A DNA stretch of 64,000 nucleotides from Chlorella sorokiniana (Eukaryota > Chlorophyta > Trebouxiophyceae > Chlorellales > Chlorellaceae): positions 496,001 through 560,000 of the forward strand of contig CP084619.1 of assembly GCA_025917655.1 (NCBI GenBank), given 5' to 3'. Every line of letters starts with the position of its first letter. Position 1 is the first letter of the stretch. A model generated the notes under the pieces. The model was not told the origin of the DNA and made no database searches. It saw only the letters and a program-made list of their open reading frames with translations. Shown in pieces: positions 42,930 through 54,000 of the stretch. Both the position numbers and the translations under genes were made by a program.

Positions 42930-44471
42930 TCACGTGCTGGCCCCGGCGTTGAGCTGCTCGATAAAGGAGCGCACAAAGGCGTGCTGCTCGTCGGTCTCTG
43001 GGGAGCGGCGGCCGCCTGCGCGGGCAAGGCAGGAGCATGCGTCGTCAGCTCACACGGCTGCCAGCCCACCAGCCCAGCAGCAACGGAGGCAAGCAGCCGT
43101 AACAGCCTGGGCCAGGCTGGACGACGGCGCGCGCTTGCTCGCTCACCGTCCTTGCGCGTGTCGAAGGAACGCTGCACGCGCTCCAGCGCCTCCTCGGCGC
43201 CCAGCCCGTACAGCTGAGCGAGCAGGCAGGCGCCCACCAGGCCCGCGCGCCCGCGCCCGCCCCAGCAGTGCACGTACAGGCACTCGCCGGCGTCCAGCCG
43301 CTGCTGCAGCTCGCCCAGCAGCTGCTGCAGCCTGCGGGAAAGGGGAGGCGGCAATGGTTGGCATCATACACATGGCATCATACAAATCTGTGGCCCCAAA
43401 AACTGGAGGCGCGTGCCACTCCACCACATGCTGACGCAGGCGAGAGTGGCTGCTCTCAACCAGGCCGGGCCTACAGGAAACTGCCAGCGCCTGCTGCCGC
43501 CAACTCACTGCTCCGGCTGCGGCAGGCCCAGGTCCACGATGGGGCAGTGCGCAAAGTCAAGCTCGATGCGACGGCGCTGCTGCCACGCGGCCGGGCGGCG
43601 GCGCGGCGGCAGGAACCGGTCCAGCTCGGGCGTGCGCAGCGCGGAGACCTCCTCGATGGAGGGCGGCGGGGACATGGCGGTGGCCAGCAGGGTGGCGGGG
43701 GCGCGGTACGGCACAAAGCCGTCCACGCCGCCGATGCGCATGGCGGCCTGCTCCGGGATCTCTGCCTGACAGGGGGAGAAAGGAAGAAAGAACGAATGCT
43801 GGGGGCAGGTGTGCGGCTAATGCTGTGGGCAGCGCTTGCAGGTTGGGTTCAGGTGCCAAATGGCAGTCAGAGCGGCAGGCAAGAAGCGGCTTGCGGGCAG
43901 GCAGGCAGGCAGCACCTGCAGGCAGACAAAGGTGGTGACGCCCGCGGCCAGAAGGCGGCGCAGCTGCTCCTCTCCCACGTCGCGCGAGCGGCAGCGGCTG
44001 GGCTCCACAAAGGGGTAGCGGCCCAGCATGACGCGCCCGGGATCAGCCAGTTGGAAAAGTCGGCAAGGCGCAGGCCGCCTCATAGCTGGCTGCAGAATGG
44101 GGAGACCAAGAAGGCAAAGAAACATGGAGGATCCACGAGATGAAGCCTGAGTTGGTCAAGCGACGGGCGCTGCTGGGCGCATGGCGGGGAGCGGCACACG
44201 TCGAACTGGCAGCAGCTAGTGCGGGGCTCACCATCGAGCGGCGGAAGCTCTGGCAGGGGTGCGGCCAATGCCGTGGCTGCTGCCGCGGGAGGCGCCTCAG
44301 TCATGGCAGCAGCCTGGCAGAAGCTGCGCCGCCGCTGCCTGCACTGAGTGCTGGTGTGTGCAGAGGGTGCCGCACTGAGGGACACGGCGGCGCACCCCCT
44401 GCTGTGGTTGGGGCGGCTGTGCACGAGGGAGCGGGTGCTAAGAGCAGCCGCAAATGCTGTGGTGGCTGCCA
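42930..44471 (-). CDS. CDKN3-like tyrosine/dual-specificity phosphatase, probably plastid
   Basis: Cysteine-dependent phosphatase. Exons: 44232-44471, 43916 to about 44095, 43509-43765, 43147-43331, 42930-42998. The N-terminus (MAATTAFAAALSTRSLVHSR, then Ala/Ser/Thr/Arg-rich, few acids for about 55 residues) looks like a chloroplast transit peptide. Next are NWLIPGRVMLGRYP, LRRLLAAGVTTFVCLQ, LDFAHCPIVDLGLPQPEQ and the catalytic P-loop YVHCWGGRGRAGLVGACLLA, which fits HC-X5-R and resembles the CDKN3 loop HCYGGLGR. The end DEQHAFVRSFIEQLNAGAST parallels the CDKN3 C-terminal helix. One base is missing near 44038 in the NWLIPGRV segment. The edge of exon 2 at its 5' side is uncertain. Substrate unknown; bacterial and algal relatives of this type exist, so a cell-cycle role should not be assumed. 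Confidence 0.77.
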
Positions 44472-44758
44472 TTTGGACTTGAGTGCTACAGAAAGGCGGC
44501 GACCCGCGGAGGTCGATCTCCGCTTTCAGCTGCCCAGGGCTTGCAGTGTGAACCCTATTGAGTGCAGGTAAACGGCACCATAACACGATGTAAACGAGCC
44601 CCGTCGCAGTTGGTGAACATCAAGATGGGGGAGCAGGTTTTTCCCAGGCTCTGCCACGCTGGGAAATCCTCCGCCGGCTTCTTGCCCAGGCGCTGGATCG
44701 CTCATTTGGACTTTCTCCTCCTCTCCACGCACTCTAAACGGAGCCAAATCCAGCCAGC
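44472..44758. promoter_or_regulatory. Short bidirectional promoter, phosphatase / psaE
   Basis: Only 287 bp separate the phosphatase ATG (minus) from the psaE ATG (plus). Both promoters and both 5' UTRs must fit here, so a shared control region is likely. No TATA box is evident. Both products look plastid-targeted. Confidence 0.5.
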
Positions 44759-46095
44759 ATGCAGTCGCTCGCTTTCAAGAGCTCCGTGGCGGTCGTGAGG
44801 AGTGAGTCTGGCGCTTATCCAGCGGCCGAGGCTCAACCCGTGCGCATTGGGGGATGTAAAGAATCATCAGGGGGCAGGGCTCGCCGTTTCGCCTGCCGGC
44901 CCAAGCAGTAGCCTACCCCACCCTCATTTGCAGGCCAGAGGCCCCGCACGGTGTCCGTGCGCGCCGAGGAGGCGGCCGCTGCAGCCCCGCTCCGGCAGCA
45001 GCCCCCAAGCCCCAGATCGGCCCTAAGCGCGGCAGCAAGGTGAGGAGGTGCTGGGCAAGGGTGAGGTGGCGGCAGCCCAGAGCGGCGGCGGCTAGTGGGC
45101 TAGCCTTTGCTTTGAGCAAAGGACTAACTTGCAGTTTGATTGCTTTCTACTCGGCAGCAGCTGTGAAACGCACTTGGGCTAGCCAATCACCACGTCTTGG
45201 TTCGGCCACACCCGACAGACAGCCGCTGCTCTGCTCCCGCCCCGTCTCTCTTGATCCCTTGCAGGTGCGCGTCCTGCGCCCGAGTCCTACTGGTGAGTGC
45301 AGAGCAGCTGCGGAGTTTGCATAAACCGGGGGGCTTGGGTAACGCGCAGCTGTTTTTGGATGCCGAGGGACCAGCCTGTGAGTGGCCAGCCCGTCTCGGC
45401 GTGCCGCAGGTACCGCGAGGTCGGCAAGGTCGTGTCTGTGGACCAGAGCGGCATCCGCTACCCCGTGGTGGTTCGCTTCGACAAGGTGGGCAGCGCGGCG
45501 GGCATGCATGCCGGGAGGCAACAACACCGCTGCTCCGAGTTGCCAAATTGCCCTGCCCACCTCCTACGCTGCTCAATCAACCACCTTTCCACCTTGCTTA
45601 CGCGCAGGTCAACTACGCGGGTGAGGATTGGTTGCGGGTGGATTTGCAGCTGCGGGAGCAGCCCAGTCAAGGATTGGGGGCGGGGTGTGCGACTGCGTTT
45701 GTGCAAGGGCAGCGGCGCGGCATCTGGCTACATGGGATGGGTTGTGGTGCTGATCCTGGCATGCAACCCCAGCTGCCTGCCGATGCCTTAGCCACGGGCA
45801 AGGCCCCACCCGCACCAGCTGGCAGTGGATGCGCTGCCGCACGCTCTGCTGCTGCCTTTCCAGCCTTTCAGCACCTTGTTCACCTTGACCTGCTTCTGCC
45901 CCTTCCCACCCTGAAACACGCAGGAACGAGCACCAACAACTATGCCCGTGAGTGATCTTTGTACACGAACCACCTGCCTTGCCGCTTGTTGCCCCGTTGC
46001 CGCCTCCTGCCAGGCTGGCATGGACGAGCATTGGCGCCGACACCTTGTCCCACCCTTTCCACCATGCAGTCGACGAGGTGGAGGAGCTCAAGTGA
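44759..46095 (+). CDS. psaE: Photosystem I subunit IV (PsaE), nuclear-encoded
   Basis: Stromal subunit of photosystem I that helps dock ferredoxin and supports cyclic electron flow. Seven exons: 44759-44801, 44934-45039, 45265-45292, 45410-45485, 45608-45620, 45924-45947, 46070-46095. Exons 1-2 give a transit peptide (MQSLAFKSSVAVVRSQRPRT, cleaved perhaps near VRAEEAA). The mature SH3-like domain reads APKPQIGPKRGSKVRVLRPE, SYWYREVGKVVSVDQSGIRY, PVVVRFDKVNYAGTSTNNYA and LDEVEELK. This is full family length, with four of the seven exons shorter than 30 nt. Two one-base slips (near 44985 and 45283) break the literal frame of an indispensable-looking gene. That is the best single argument that such slips in this window are sequence errors. 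Confidence 0.96.
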
Positions 46096-46236
46096 ACAAG
46101 AGGATGAGGCCAAGACCGACTTGGCGCGTTTTGCTTGTGGATGCGCAGCCACTCCCGAGTAATGGCGCTTGTCCCCCGGCCATCGGCCAACCTGAGAAGA
46201 ACAACCCACCGTCTCTTTGTCGTGTACACCTAGAAT

Positions 46237-46241
46237 GTAAC
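46237..46241 (+). terminator. TGTAA poly(A) signal of psaE
   Basis: TGTAA on the sense strand, 142 nt after the psaE stop codon, a usual distance for green-algal 3' UTRs. Confidence 0.6.
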
Positions 46242-46247
46242 CAGCCT

Positions 46248-46252
46248 TACAG
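46248..46252 (-). terminator. TGTAA poly(A) signal of MetAP copy A
   Basis: TTACA on the plus strand is TGTAA on the sense strand of MetAP copy A, about 390 nt after its stop. The matching place in copy B (near 50605-50612) reads TTACC, so the signal is not conserved there. Confidence 0.5.
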
Positions 46253-46645
46253 AATGCTGGCGGAGCTGCAAGCCTCCACAACCGCAGAGAGCTGCAATAG
46301 AGCGCTGTCCTGCAGCTAGACAAGACACCGCCCTGGCACGCAGCCCGCCTGCCGCAAGACCACACGGATTGCCCCGGAGGCAACAACACCATGCTGCCGC
46401 CTCCCATGCTTTGGTTAGCAGCGGCTGCGGCAGTGAGCCGTCTGCAGTGCAATGCAGCGACATTCAGCCCTGTCCCAAGCGAGGGTGGATGTGCCGGCAT
46501 GCTGCTGCCGATATCTCTCTTGCAAGCACATTGATTGCTTGTCACAACACAGCACTCAAGGCAGCTTTTGCGCAGCCAACCGTCGCACGCAGCGAGCAAA
46601 CAGCCTGAGCCACGTTTTGCCAGACTTGCTGCCCCCGCGCCGCTG

Positions 46646-49600
46646 CTACTGCCCGTTCTGCGGCTGCTGATGCCCGTTCTGCGGCTGCTGGTGCCCGTTC
46701 TCTTGCTGCTGCGCGCCGTTCCCTCCGTCTCCGCCTCCGCCTCCCACCACAGCGGCGGCGAGGAGGGCAGCCGCGCGGTGAGCACCTCGCATCCGTCGGG
46801 GTGATGACCAGGGTGTGCTCAAACTGGGCCGAGCGACGGCCGTCCTCGGTGACCGAGGTCCAGCCGTCGGGCCAGGTCTTCTCGCGGTGGGTGCCCTGGT
46901 TAATCATGGGCTCTGCGGGTGGGTGTGGGTGTGGGTGGTGGTGGGGGGGGGGTTGGGGGGGGTATCACAGGCAGCTCAGGCAGCCACCGAAGCGTTCACG
47001 ATAAAGCACCAAGGCAGGCAACCGCAACAGCAGCCCGCCCACCTATAGTGAACACCTCCCCCACTTTCATGGTGCCCTTGGCCTTGTTCTTTGCGTAGTG
47101 CGGCACGTTGGGGGCGCAGTGGAAGAGGTCGCCAATGCCGTGGCCGCAGTACGCACGCACCACGCTCAGGCTGGGGTGGAGGAGGGATGCATGCGCATGC
47201 GTGAGAGGCGGAGCTTCAGCTGAACTGTGCGCAAGCTAACATCAGCAGTCACCCGTGCAAAGGGAGGTCACGGAATCCCCCAGCCTTCTGTGAAACCCGG
47301 CGGGTGCTGCAGCGAAGGCCCATGCTTGCGCAACTGCTCGTCTGCCACAGGCTGAAAGCCTGAGCCGCGCGGCGGCAGCCGGCACACACCACCCTCACAC
47401 CACCAGTTTCAAAGGCATGCCAGCGCACCCGTGCGCCTTGGCCAGCTTGGAGATGACTTCCCGATCTCGCGGTACGGCACGCCCGGCTTGCAGATGGCGA
47501 TAGCCTTGTGTAGGCACTGCGAGGGGAGGGCAGCAGCGCAGCCCGCTCATCAACCGCAGGGCCCTGCCAGCAAGATAGAACGCTGCGCATGGCGGCAAGC
47601 ATGGGCATGGAGGCACGCAGGCTCAGCGCAGCACAGCATGGCTAGCGCAGCACAGAGCAGCGCAGCGGTGCCGCACGTCGTGAGTGACCCGGAGCAGCTT
47701 CTTGGACTCCTCATCCACCTCCCCCACCACAAACGTCTCGTTGAGGTCGCCTGCAGTGCACGAAGTACAACCCAGGCGATGCAGGTCGCAAAGAACAGCA
47801 GGAGAGGTTGAAGCACGGGCAAGCGGGTCGGCGCCATTGCAGCGGCGGCCACACGCGGCCTTGGCTCTGCGCGCTACCCAGCCGGCATGGCCCACACAGC
47901 AGCCAGCGCGGCTTGTACAGGTAGTTGTACCGCTGTGTCCCGCCCACCATGGTACCCCTTGTAGTACACCGACACGTCGACGTTGACGATGTCGCCCTCC
48001 TCGAGCGGGCGGCGGTCGGGGATGCCGTGGCAGATGACCTCGTTGATGGAGGTGCAGACGGACCTGAAGCATTGCAGGCGGTGCGGCCGCACGCAAGTCA
48101 GTTGCTGACCACTCAGCCGCCTTCCGATGCTTGGGACGCACTGTTCCGGTGCTGGGATGGGGTGCAAGGTGAAGCACCGCAGCGGGATCAAGGGACAGAT
48201 GCTCGAGGGAGCCACGGCTGGGCTGCCTCCCACGACGGGCACGCCAGCGCCTGCACCGCAGCTGGATCAAGACAAGCCGCGGCACCCCCAGCCTCACTTG
48301 GGGAAGGTGTAGTAGTTATAGGGGGAGGGTAGGCGCCCGCAGCCAGCGTCGCCTCATGAACCTACAGCAGCGGCGGGGGGCAGCCGTGGCGGCGGAGGCC
48401 TGCGGCGTGGGCACGTGCTGGCATGCCCGCAGGGTAGCGGGGGAGGCGTGGAGGGCCCGCTGCACGATTGACGCAGCCGTGCCTTGAAAGCAGCCCCCCA
48501 TCTGTTACCCACCCAGCGGGGCAGAACGGACAGGGCCGCTGCCCTTGGGCCCACGGCCACCGTGCCAGGGTAGCTGACAACCATGCTGGCAGGCTTGCTG
48601 CCCACTCAGGAGAAAAAAAAAAAAAAAAACACCTCTCCTGCAGCACAGGGTGAGGGGAGGAGTTGCAACCGGCAGCAGGGGCTCACGATGCGGTCGATCT
48701 CGTCCGTGGTGATGCCCGGCCGCACCGCCGCATGCGCCGCGTCCAGCACCTGGCGCCCGATGCGGCACGCCTCGCGGATGCCGGCTATGTCGCGCTCGCT
48801 GCGGATCTTGACTGCGCGTGAGGAGGGCCACGTGTGTATGGGTGGTGAGGACAAAGATAGTCGAGTCAGAGGGAGGGTTGGTGGTGGTGGTGGTGGAAGG
48901 GCGGGGGGTTGGGGGTAGGGTGGGAGGAGGCAGGTGCCTCGGAGTGGGAGCAGCGTGTGCATGGGCCGGGTGCTGAGCTGCAGATGCAGGCAGTGAGGTT
49001 GCAGATGCAGGCAGTTACGCCGTGGTGTGGGTGCGGACAGCGGCGCAGCTGCCTCCACCGAAGTGAGGGCCGTGCTGGTGCCCAGCAAGCACGGCAGCGC
49101 GAGGGCAACATTGACCCTGGTTGCCCCCGCACACCCGCAGTTTGCTGCCGGCTCGCAACCTCTATGGCGGGGTAGCCACTCGCGTAGTAGTCTGGCTTGG
49201 GGATGTGGTCAGGAATCTGCGGGGGACAAAGGGGGGATGAGAAAGGTCAGATGGCCCGCCAGCTGGCCGGGTGCGAGCGTCGGTACCGCCCCGCCTGCTG
49301 CCTCAGCGCTGCGACAAAATAGCGGCGAGCCTAGGACTTTGACGCTAGGTGGCATCAGGGGTCGTGTGGGGTCTTCCCCTCCCGAGTGAGTGTCCAACTG
49401 GCTCCAGCGTCCAGGCCGTTCATCGCCGCTCGCTGCCGCTTTGCCCCCCTCCCCCGCCCCGGCCTCCCGCTGAGATCACTCACATGGCGCATGGGTCCGA
49501 TGCGCGCCGGCCGCAGGTCCCCCGTCCACTTGAACTCCGGCATGTTCAAGGAGCGCCCCTGGCCTCGCCGCGTGCAGTAGTGCCAGCCCTCACTCGTGCT

Positions 49601-49873
49601 CGGCTTGTGCAGCTTCTTGTGCTCTGCCCAGGAAGCCTTGAAGCAATCTTGGGAACAGAAGGCTGCCAGGTCGCGCTCCAGGTTCAACTCCAGGCTGTGG
49701 AAAAGGGAATCGGTAGAGTGCAGGAAGTGGGTGAAGGGCTGGGCTGAACGACCTCCTTTTGGGTGGCTGGCGGCGGCGGCGGCTCACCAACGTGGGCACT
49801 GCAGCTTAGCGGGCTGCCGACACGTTGCGCAGGCGAGCTGCTCCACGTCCTCCTGTTTCTGTTCCTGTACCAT
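46646..49873 (-). CDS. MAP1: Methionine aminopeptidase 1 with zinc finger, copy A
   Basis: Removes the initiator Met from new proteins (EC 3.4.11.18), cytosolic/ribosome-linked. Ten exons: 49788-49873, 49484-49694, 49135-49216, 48687-48811, 48299-48361, 47948-48063, 47677-47750, 47429-47516, 47043-47170, 46646-46912. The N-terminal zinc finger of eukaryotic MetAP1 is complete across the first splice: [17 protein letters not shown], then [19 protein letters not shown]. The catalytic domain has [20 protein letters not shown], both Asp ligands ([26 protein letters not shown]), the His ([12 protein letters not shown]) and both Glu ligands ([24 protein letters not shown]), so all five metal ligands are present. 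The C-terminus is Gln/Asn-rich (HQQPQNG units). One-base slips at the YPSPYNYY segment, after PYREIG and at the last Pro/Gly segment also occur in copy B. The stop at 46646-46648 depends on the frame chosen. Confidence 0.94.
48611..48629. repeat. Poly(A) tract in MetAP copy A intron
   Basis: A run of about 17 A lies in the intron between exons 48299-48361 and 48687-48811. The matching intron of copy B has only AAGAAAGAA there, so the tract grew, or was lost, after the duplication. Confidence 0.9.
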
Positions 49874-51031
49874 GCTGCTGCGGTGACGTCCGACTACTTC
49901 AGTTGGCGAATTACATGCAGCCCTGGGGAGCAAGCGACTTGCTTCCAACGGTGCAGTCCACTCTGCGGTGTCTGGCAAGCTGAACAATGCACCCAACGTG
50001 TCGAAAGAGCCCCTCCTGCCTCGCCAGGCTGTCATGCTGTGCGTGGCATGGTTTCTGGGCGCCTCCTCCTGCATCGACCCTGCATATAGACTGGTCCTGG
50101 ATTCTTGTGTGGTCGATCCGTAACCTTTATAAGTCTGCTGCAGGGAGGGGCAGAGGCAGGGGCAGGCCCGAGGCAGAGGCTCGACTGCCCCCACGCCAAA
50201 TGACGGCACTCCCTTCCCCACGAGCAAACGGCGCTGGCGTGTGTATCTTTGGACTCTGTGCCGGACCGCCCCTACCGTGAGCAGCAGCAGATAACTGCTA
50301 TATGTTACAGCACAGCTGCAACTGCTGGTATCTGCAGCAGCGAGCGGCATCATGCAGCTCCGCAGTACAGTAGTACGCAGCATCGGCGGTTCGAAGGCGG
50401 CTGCCGCTACTGGCCCGCTGTTCTGTGCGGTCTTATTCCGATCTGCTGCCTAGACAGCCAACCTCTCCTTTCTTTCGTCGTCATGAAAGCCTGTCTGTCA
50501 TGATCTCCAATGCAACCGTGGCATTGTACCGATTCCGTCATGCGCCCGCCACAATGTAACATGGGCAGGGCACCGACACTTGGCCGGACTGCCCCTGTGG
50601 TAGCCATCCTTACCAAGCCGGCGGAGGTGCAAGCCTCCTCGACCGCAATGCGCTGCAATAGAGCGCTGTCCTGCAGCTAGACAAGACATCGCCCTGGCAC
50701 GCAGCCCGCCTGCTGCAAGACCACACGGATTGCCCCAAAGGCAACAAAACCATGCTGCCGCCTCCCATGCTTCGGTCAGCAGCGGCTGCGGCTGTCTGAA
50801 ATGCATGCAGCGGCATTGAGCGGGTACTCTATGGGCAGCCACTTCAGCCCTGTGCCAAGCGAGCAAGGAACATGTGGGTGTGCTCGCCGGCAGCTGCCCA
50901 GATCTCTCTTGCAAGCACATTGATTGCTTGTCACAATACAGCACTCAAGGCAGCTTCCGCGCAGCCAACTGTCGCATGCAGCGAGCAAACAGCCTGAGCC
51001 ACGTTTTGCCAGACTGGCTGCCGCCCCGCTG
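49874..51031. other. Intergenic region between the two MetAP copies
   Basis: Holds the upstream region of copy A (to about 50121, shared with copy B), about 480 bp of unique sequence, and the 3' flank of copy B (from about 50600, shared with copy A). The unique part has no supported gene. A plus-strand TGTAA occurs at 50555-50559, but no plus-strand gene is known to use it. Confidence 0.5.
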
Positions 51032-54000
51032 CTACTGCCCGTTCTGCGGCTGCTGATGCCCGTTCTCTTGCTGCTCCTGTGCAGGCCCCTCCGTCTCCGC
51101 CTCCGCCTCCCACCACAACGGCGGCGAGGAGGGCAGCCGCGCGGTGAGCACCTCGCACCCGTCGGGGTGATGACCAGGGTGTGCTCAAACTGGGCCGAGC
51201 GACGGCCGTCCTCGGTGACCGAGGTCCAGCCATCGGGCCAGATCTTCTCGCGGTGGGTGCCCTGGTTGATCATGGGCTCTGCGGGTGTGTGTGGGTGGTG
51301 GTGTGTGTGTGTGGGGGGGGGGGGGGGGGGGGGGACAAGGGTTCAAAGGTAAGCAGCAGGAAGTGGGTGGGGAGGGGCGGGGGTGACGGGGTGGGTGTCG
51401 TCGGCTGGCCAGGGCAGCGGCTGGCCGGGCTGGTGTGTTGATATGGCGGATTTGGTGGCTTGCATCAAGCGGGCAGCGTGTTGACCAGCAGCTCAGCAGG
51501 GCACAGCAACCGTGCAGAAGGGGCCGCTGACTGCCACCCCTGCATTCACGACGAAGCACCAAGGCAGCCCACCCCGGCAGCAGCCCCCCACCTATGGTGA
51601 ACACCTCCCCCACTTTCATGGTGCCCTTGGCCTTGTTCTTTGCGTAGTGCAACACGTCGGGGGCGCAGTGGAAGAGGTCGCCGATGCCGTGGCCGCAGTA
51701 CGCACGCACCACGCTCAGGCTGGGGTGGAGGAGGGATGCATGTGCATGAGAGGCGGAGCTTCAGCTGCCCTGTGTGCGAGCTAACATCAGCAGTCACCCG
51801 TGCAAAGGGAGGTTACAACATCCCCCGTGCCCCAGCCCTGCTGCGGAACACAGCGGTTGTTGCCGCAAAGGCCCATGCTTGCGCAACTGGTCCTCTGCCG
51901 CAGGCTCAAAGCCTGAGCTGCGCGGCGGCAGCCAGCACACACCACTCTCACACCACCAGTTGCAAAGGCATGCCAGCGCACCCGTGCGCCTTGGCCAGCT
52001 TGGAGATGACTTCCCGATCTCGCGGTACGGCACGCCCGGCTTGCAGATGGCGATGGCGTTGTGAAGGCACTGCGAGGGGAGGGCAGCAGCGCAGCCCGCT
52101 CATCAATCGCACAGCCCTGCCAGCAAGATAGAACGCTGCGCATGGCGGCAAGCATGGGCATGGAGGCACGCAGGCTCAGCGCAGGACAGCAAGCGCAGCG
52201 CAGCGCAGCGCCAGCGGTGCCGCACGTCGTGAGTGACCCGAAGCAGCTTCTTGGACTCCTCGTCCACTTCCCCCACCACAAACGTCTCGTTGAGGTCGCC
52301 TGCAGCGCACGCAGTACAACCCAGGCAATACAGGTTGCAAAGCGCAGCAGGAGAGCTGCAGCACGGGCAAAGGGGTGGCGCCATTGCAGCGGCGGCCACA
52401 CGTGGCCTTGGCTGCGCGCTCCGCAGCTGGCACGGCCTGCACAGCAGCCAGCGCGGTTTGTACAGGTAGCTGCACCGCTGTGTCCCGCCCACCATGGTAC
52501 CCCTTGTAGTACACCGACACGTCGACGTTGACGATGTCGCCCTCCTCGAGCGGGCGGCGGTCGGGGATACCGTGGCAGATGACCTCGTTGATGGAGATGC
52601 AGCAGGACCTGCAGCATTGCGGGCGGTGCAGCCGCACGCAAGTCGGTTGCTGACCACTCAGCCGCCTACCGATGCTTGGGACGCGCTGTTCCGGTGCTGG
52701 GATGGCGTGCAAGGTGAAGCACCGCAACGGGATCAAGGGACAAGGGACAGATGCTCGAGGGAGCCACGGCTTGGCGCATTCCAGGACGGGCACGCCAGCG
52801 CCTGCACTGCCGCTGGATCAAGACAAACCGTGGCACCCCCAGCCTCACTTGGGAAAGGTGTAGTAATTATAGGGGAGGGGTAGGCGCCCGCAGCCAGCGT
52901 CGCCTCATGAACCTACACAGCGGCGGGGGGGCAGCCGTGGCAGCGGAGGCCTGCGGCGTGGGCACGTGCTGGCATGCCCGCGGGCAGCGGGGGAGGCGTG
53001 GAGGGCCCGCCGCACGATTGGCGTAGCCGTGCCGTGAAAGCAGCCCACCCCCAGCTGTCACCCACCCAGCGGGGCAGATCGGACAGGGCCGCTGCCATTG
53101 GGCCCATCGCCACCATGCCAGGTAGCTGACAATGATGCTGGCAGGCTGGCTGTTCATTCAAGAAAGAACCTCTCCTGCAGCACAGGGTGAGGGGAGGAGT
53201 TGCAACCGGCAGCAGGGGCTCACAATGCGGTCGATCTCGTCCGTGGTGATGCCCGGCCGCACCGCCGCGTGCGCCGCGTCCAGCACCTGGCGCCCGATGA
53301 GGCACGCCTCGCGGATGCCGGCTATGTCGCGCTCGCTGTGGATCTTGGCTGCGCGGGAGGGGGGCCCAGGGTGTGTGGGTGGTGAGGATGTTCGGGTGAG
53401 AGGGAGGGGTGGTGGTGGTGGTGGTGGAAGGGCGGTGGTTGGGGGTGGGGTGGGAGGAGGCAGATGCGTCTGAGTGGGAGCAGCGTGTGCATGGGCCGGG
53501 TGCCGAGCTGCAGATGCAGGCAGCGATGTTGCAGATGCAGGCAGTGATGCCGTGGTGTGGGTGCGGACAGCGGCGCAGCTCCCTCCACCGAAGAGCGGCC
53601 GCACTGGAACCCAGCGTGGCAGCGCCGTTGCAACACCAACCCTGACCGTCCTCTGCACACCCGTAATCTGCTGCCGGCTCGCAATCTCTATGGCGGGGTA
53701 GCCAATCGAGTAGTAGTCTGGCTTGGGGATGTGGTCAGGAATCTGCGGGGGAACGGGGGCCCGTGTGCGCGCGCGCGCGGGGCAATGAGAAAGGTCAGAG
53801 GACCCGCCAGCTGGGCGGGTGCGAGCTACAAGACCACCCGGCCTGCTGCCTGGGTGCTGCGGCAGCGACAGCTGCGAGCCTGGGCCTTTGACGATAGGTG
53901 GCAGCAGGGATCGTGCGAGGTGTTCTCACCTGCTCCAGCCTTTCATCACCGCTCGCTGCCGCTAGCCCCCACGGCCACGCCCCAACCCCGGCCTCCCGCT

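Larger units (their letters stand above)
46096..46645. other. Convergent 3' region of psaE and MetAP copy A
   Basis: About 550 bp between converging stops. It holds a TGTAA for each strand within 16 bp of each other. From about 46240 rightwards the sequence belongs to the duplicated unit that recurs from about 50600. No gene is supported. Confidence 0.55.
46240..50121. repeat. Tandem segmental duplication, unit A (MetAP)
   Basis: This unit recurs at about 50600-54651 in the same orientation, with exons nearly identical and introns clearly diverged by small indels. Both units start in related sequence before a GCAAGCCTCC stretch (near 46270 and 50630) and end after GCATATAG (near 50083 and 54609) followed by TTCTTGTGTGGTCGATCC. 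About 480 bp of unshared sequence separates them. Each unit carries the full MetAP1 gene and its flanks. Confidence 0.9.

Noticed and set aside
44759-46095. psaE as a pseudogene because of two frame slips
   Set aside because: The rest of the protein is fully conserved with correct splice phases, and the same kind of slip occurs in almost every gene of the window.
48611-48629. Poly(A) tract as the tail of a retrotransposed insertion
   Set aside because: No target-site duplication or inserted body is visible; aligned copy B sequence suggests simple expansion of an A-rich stretch.
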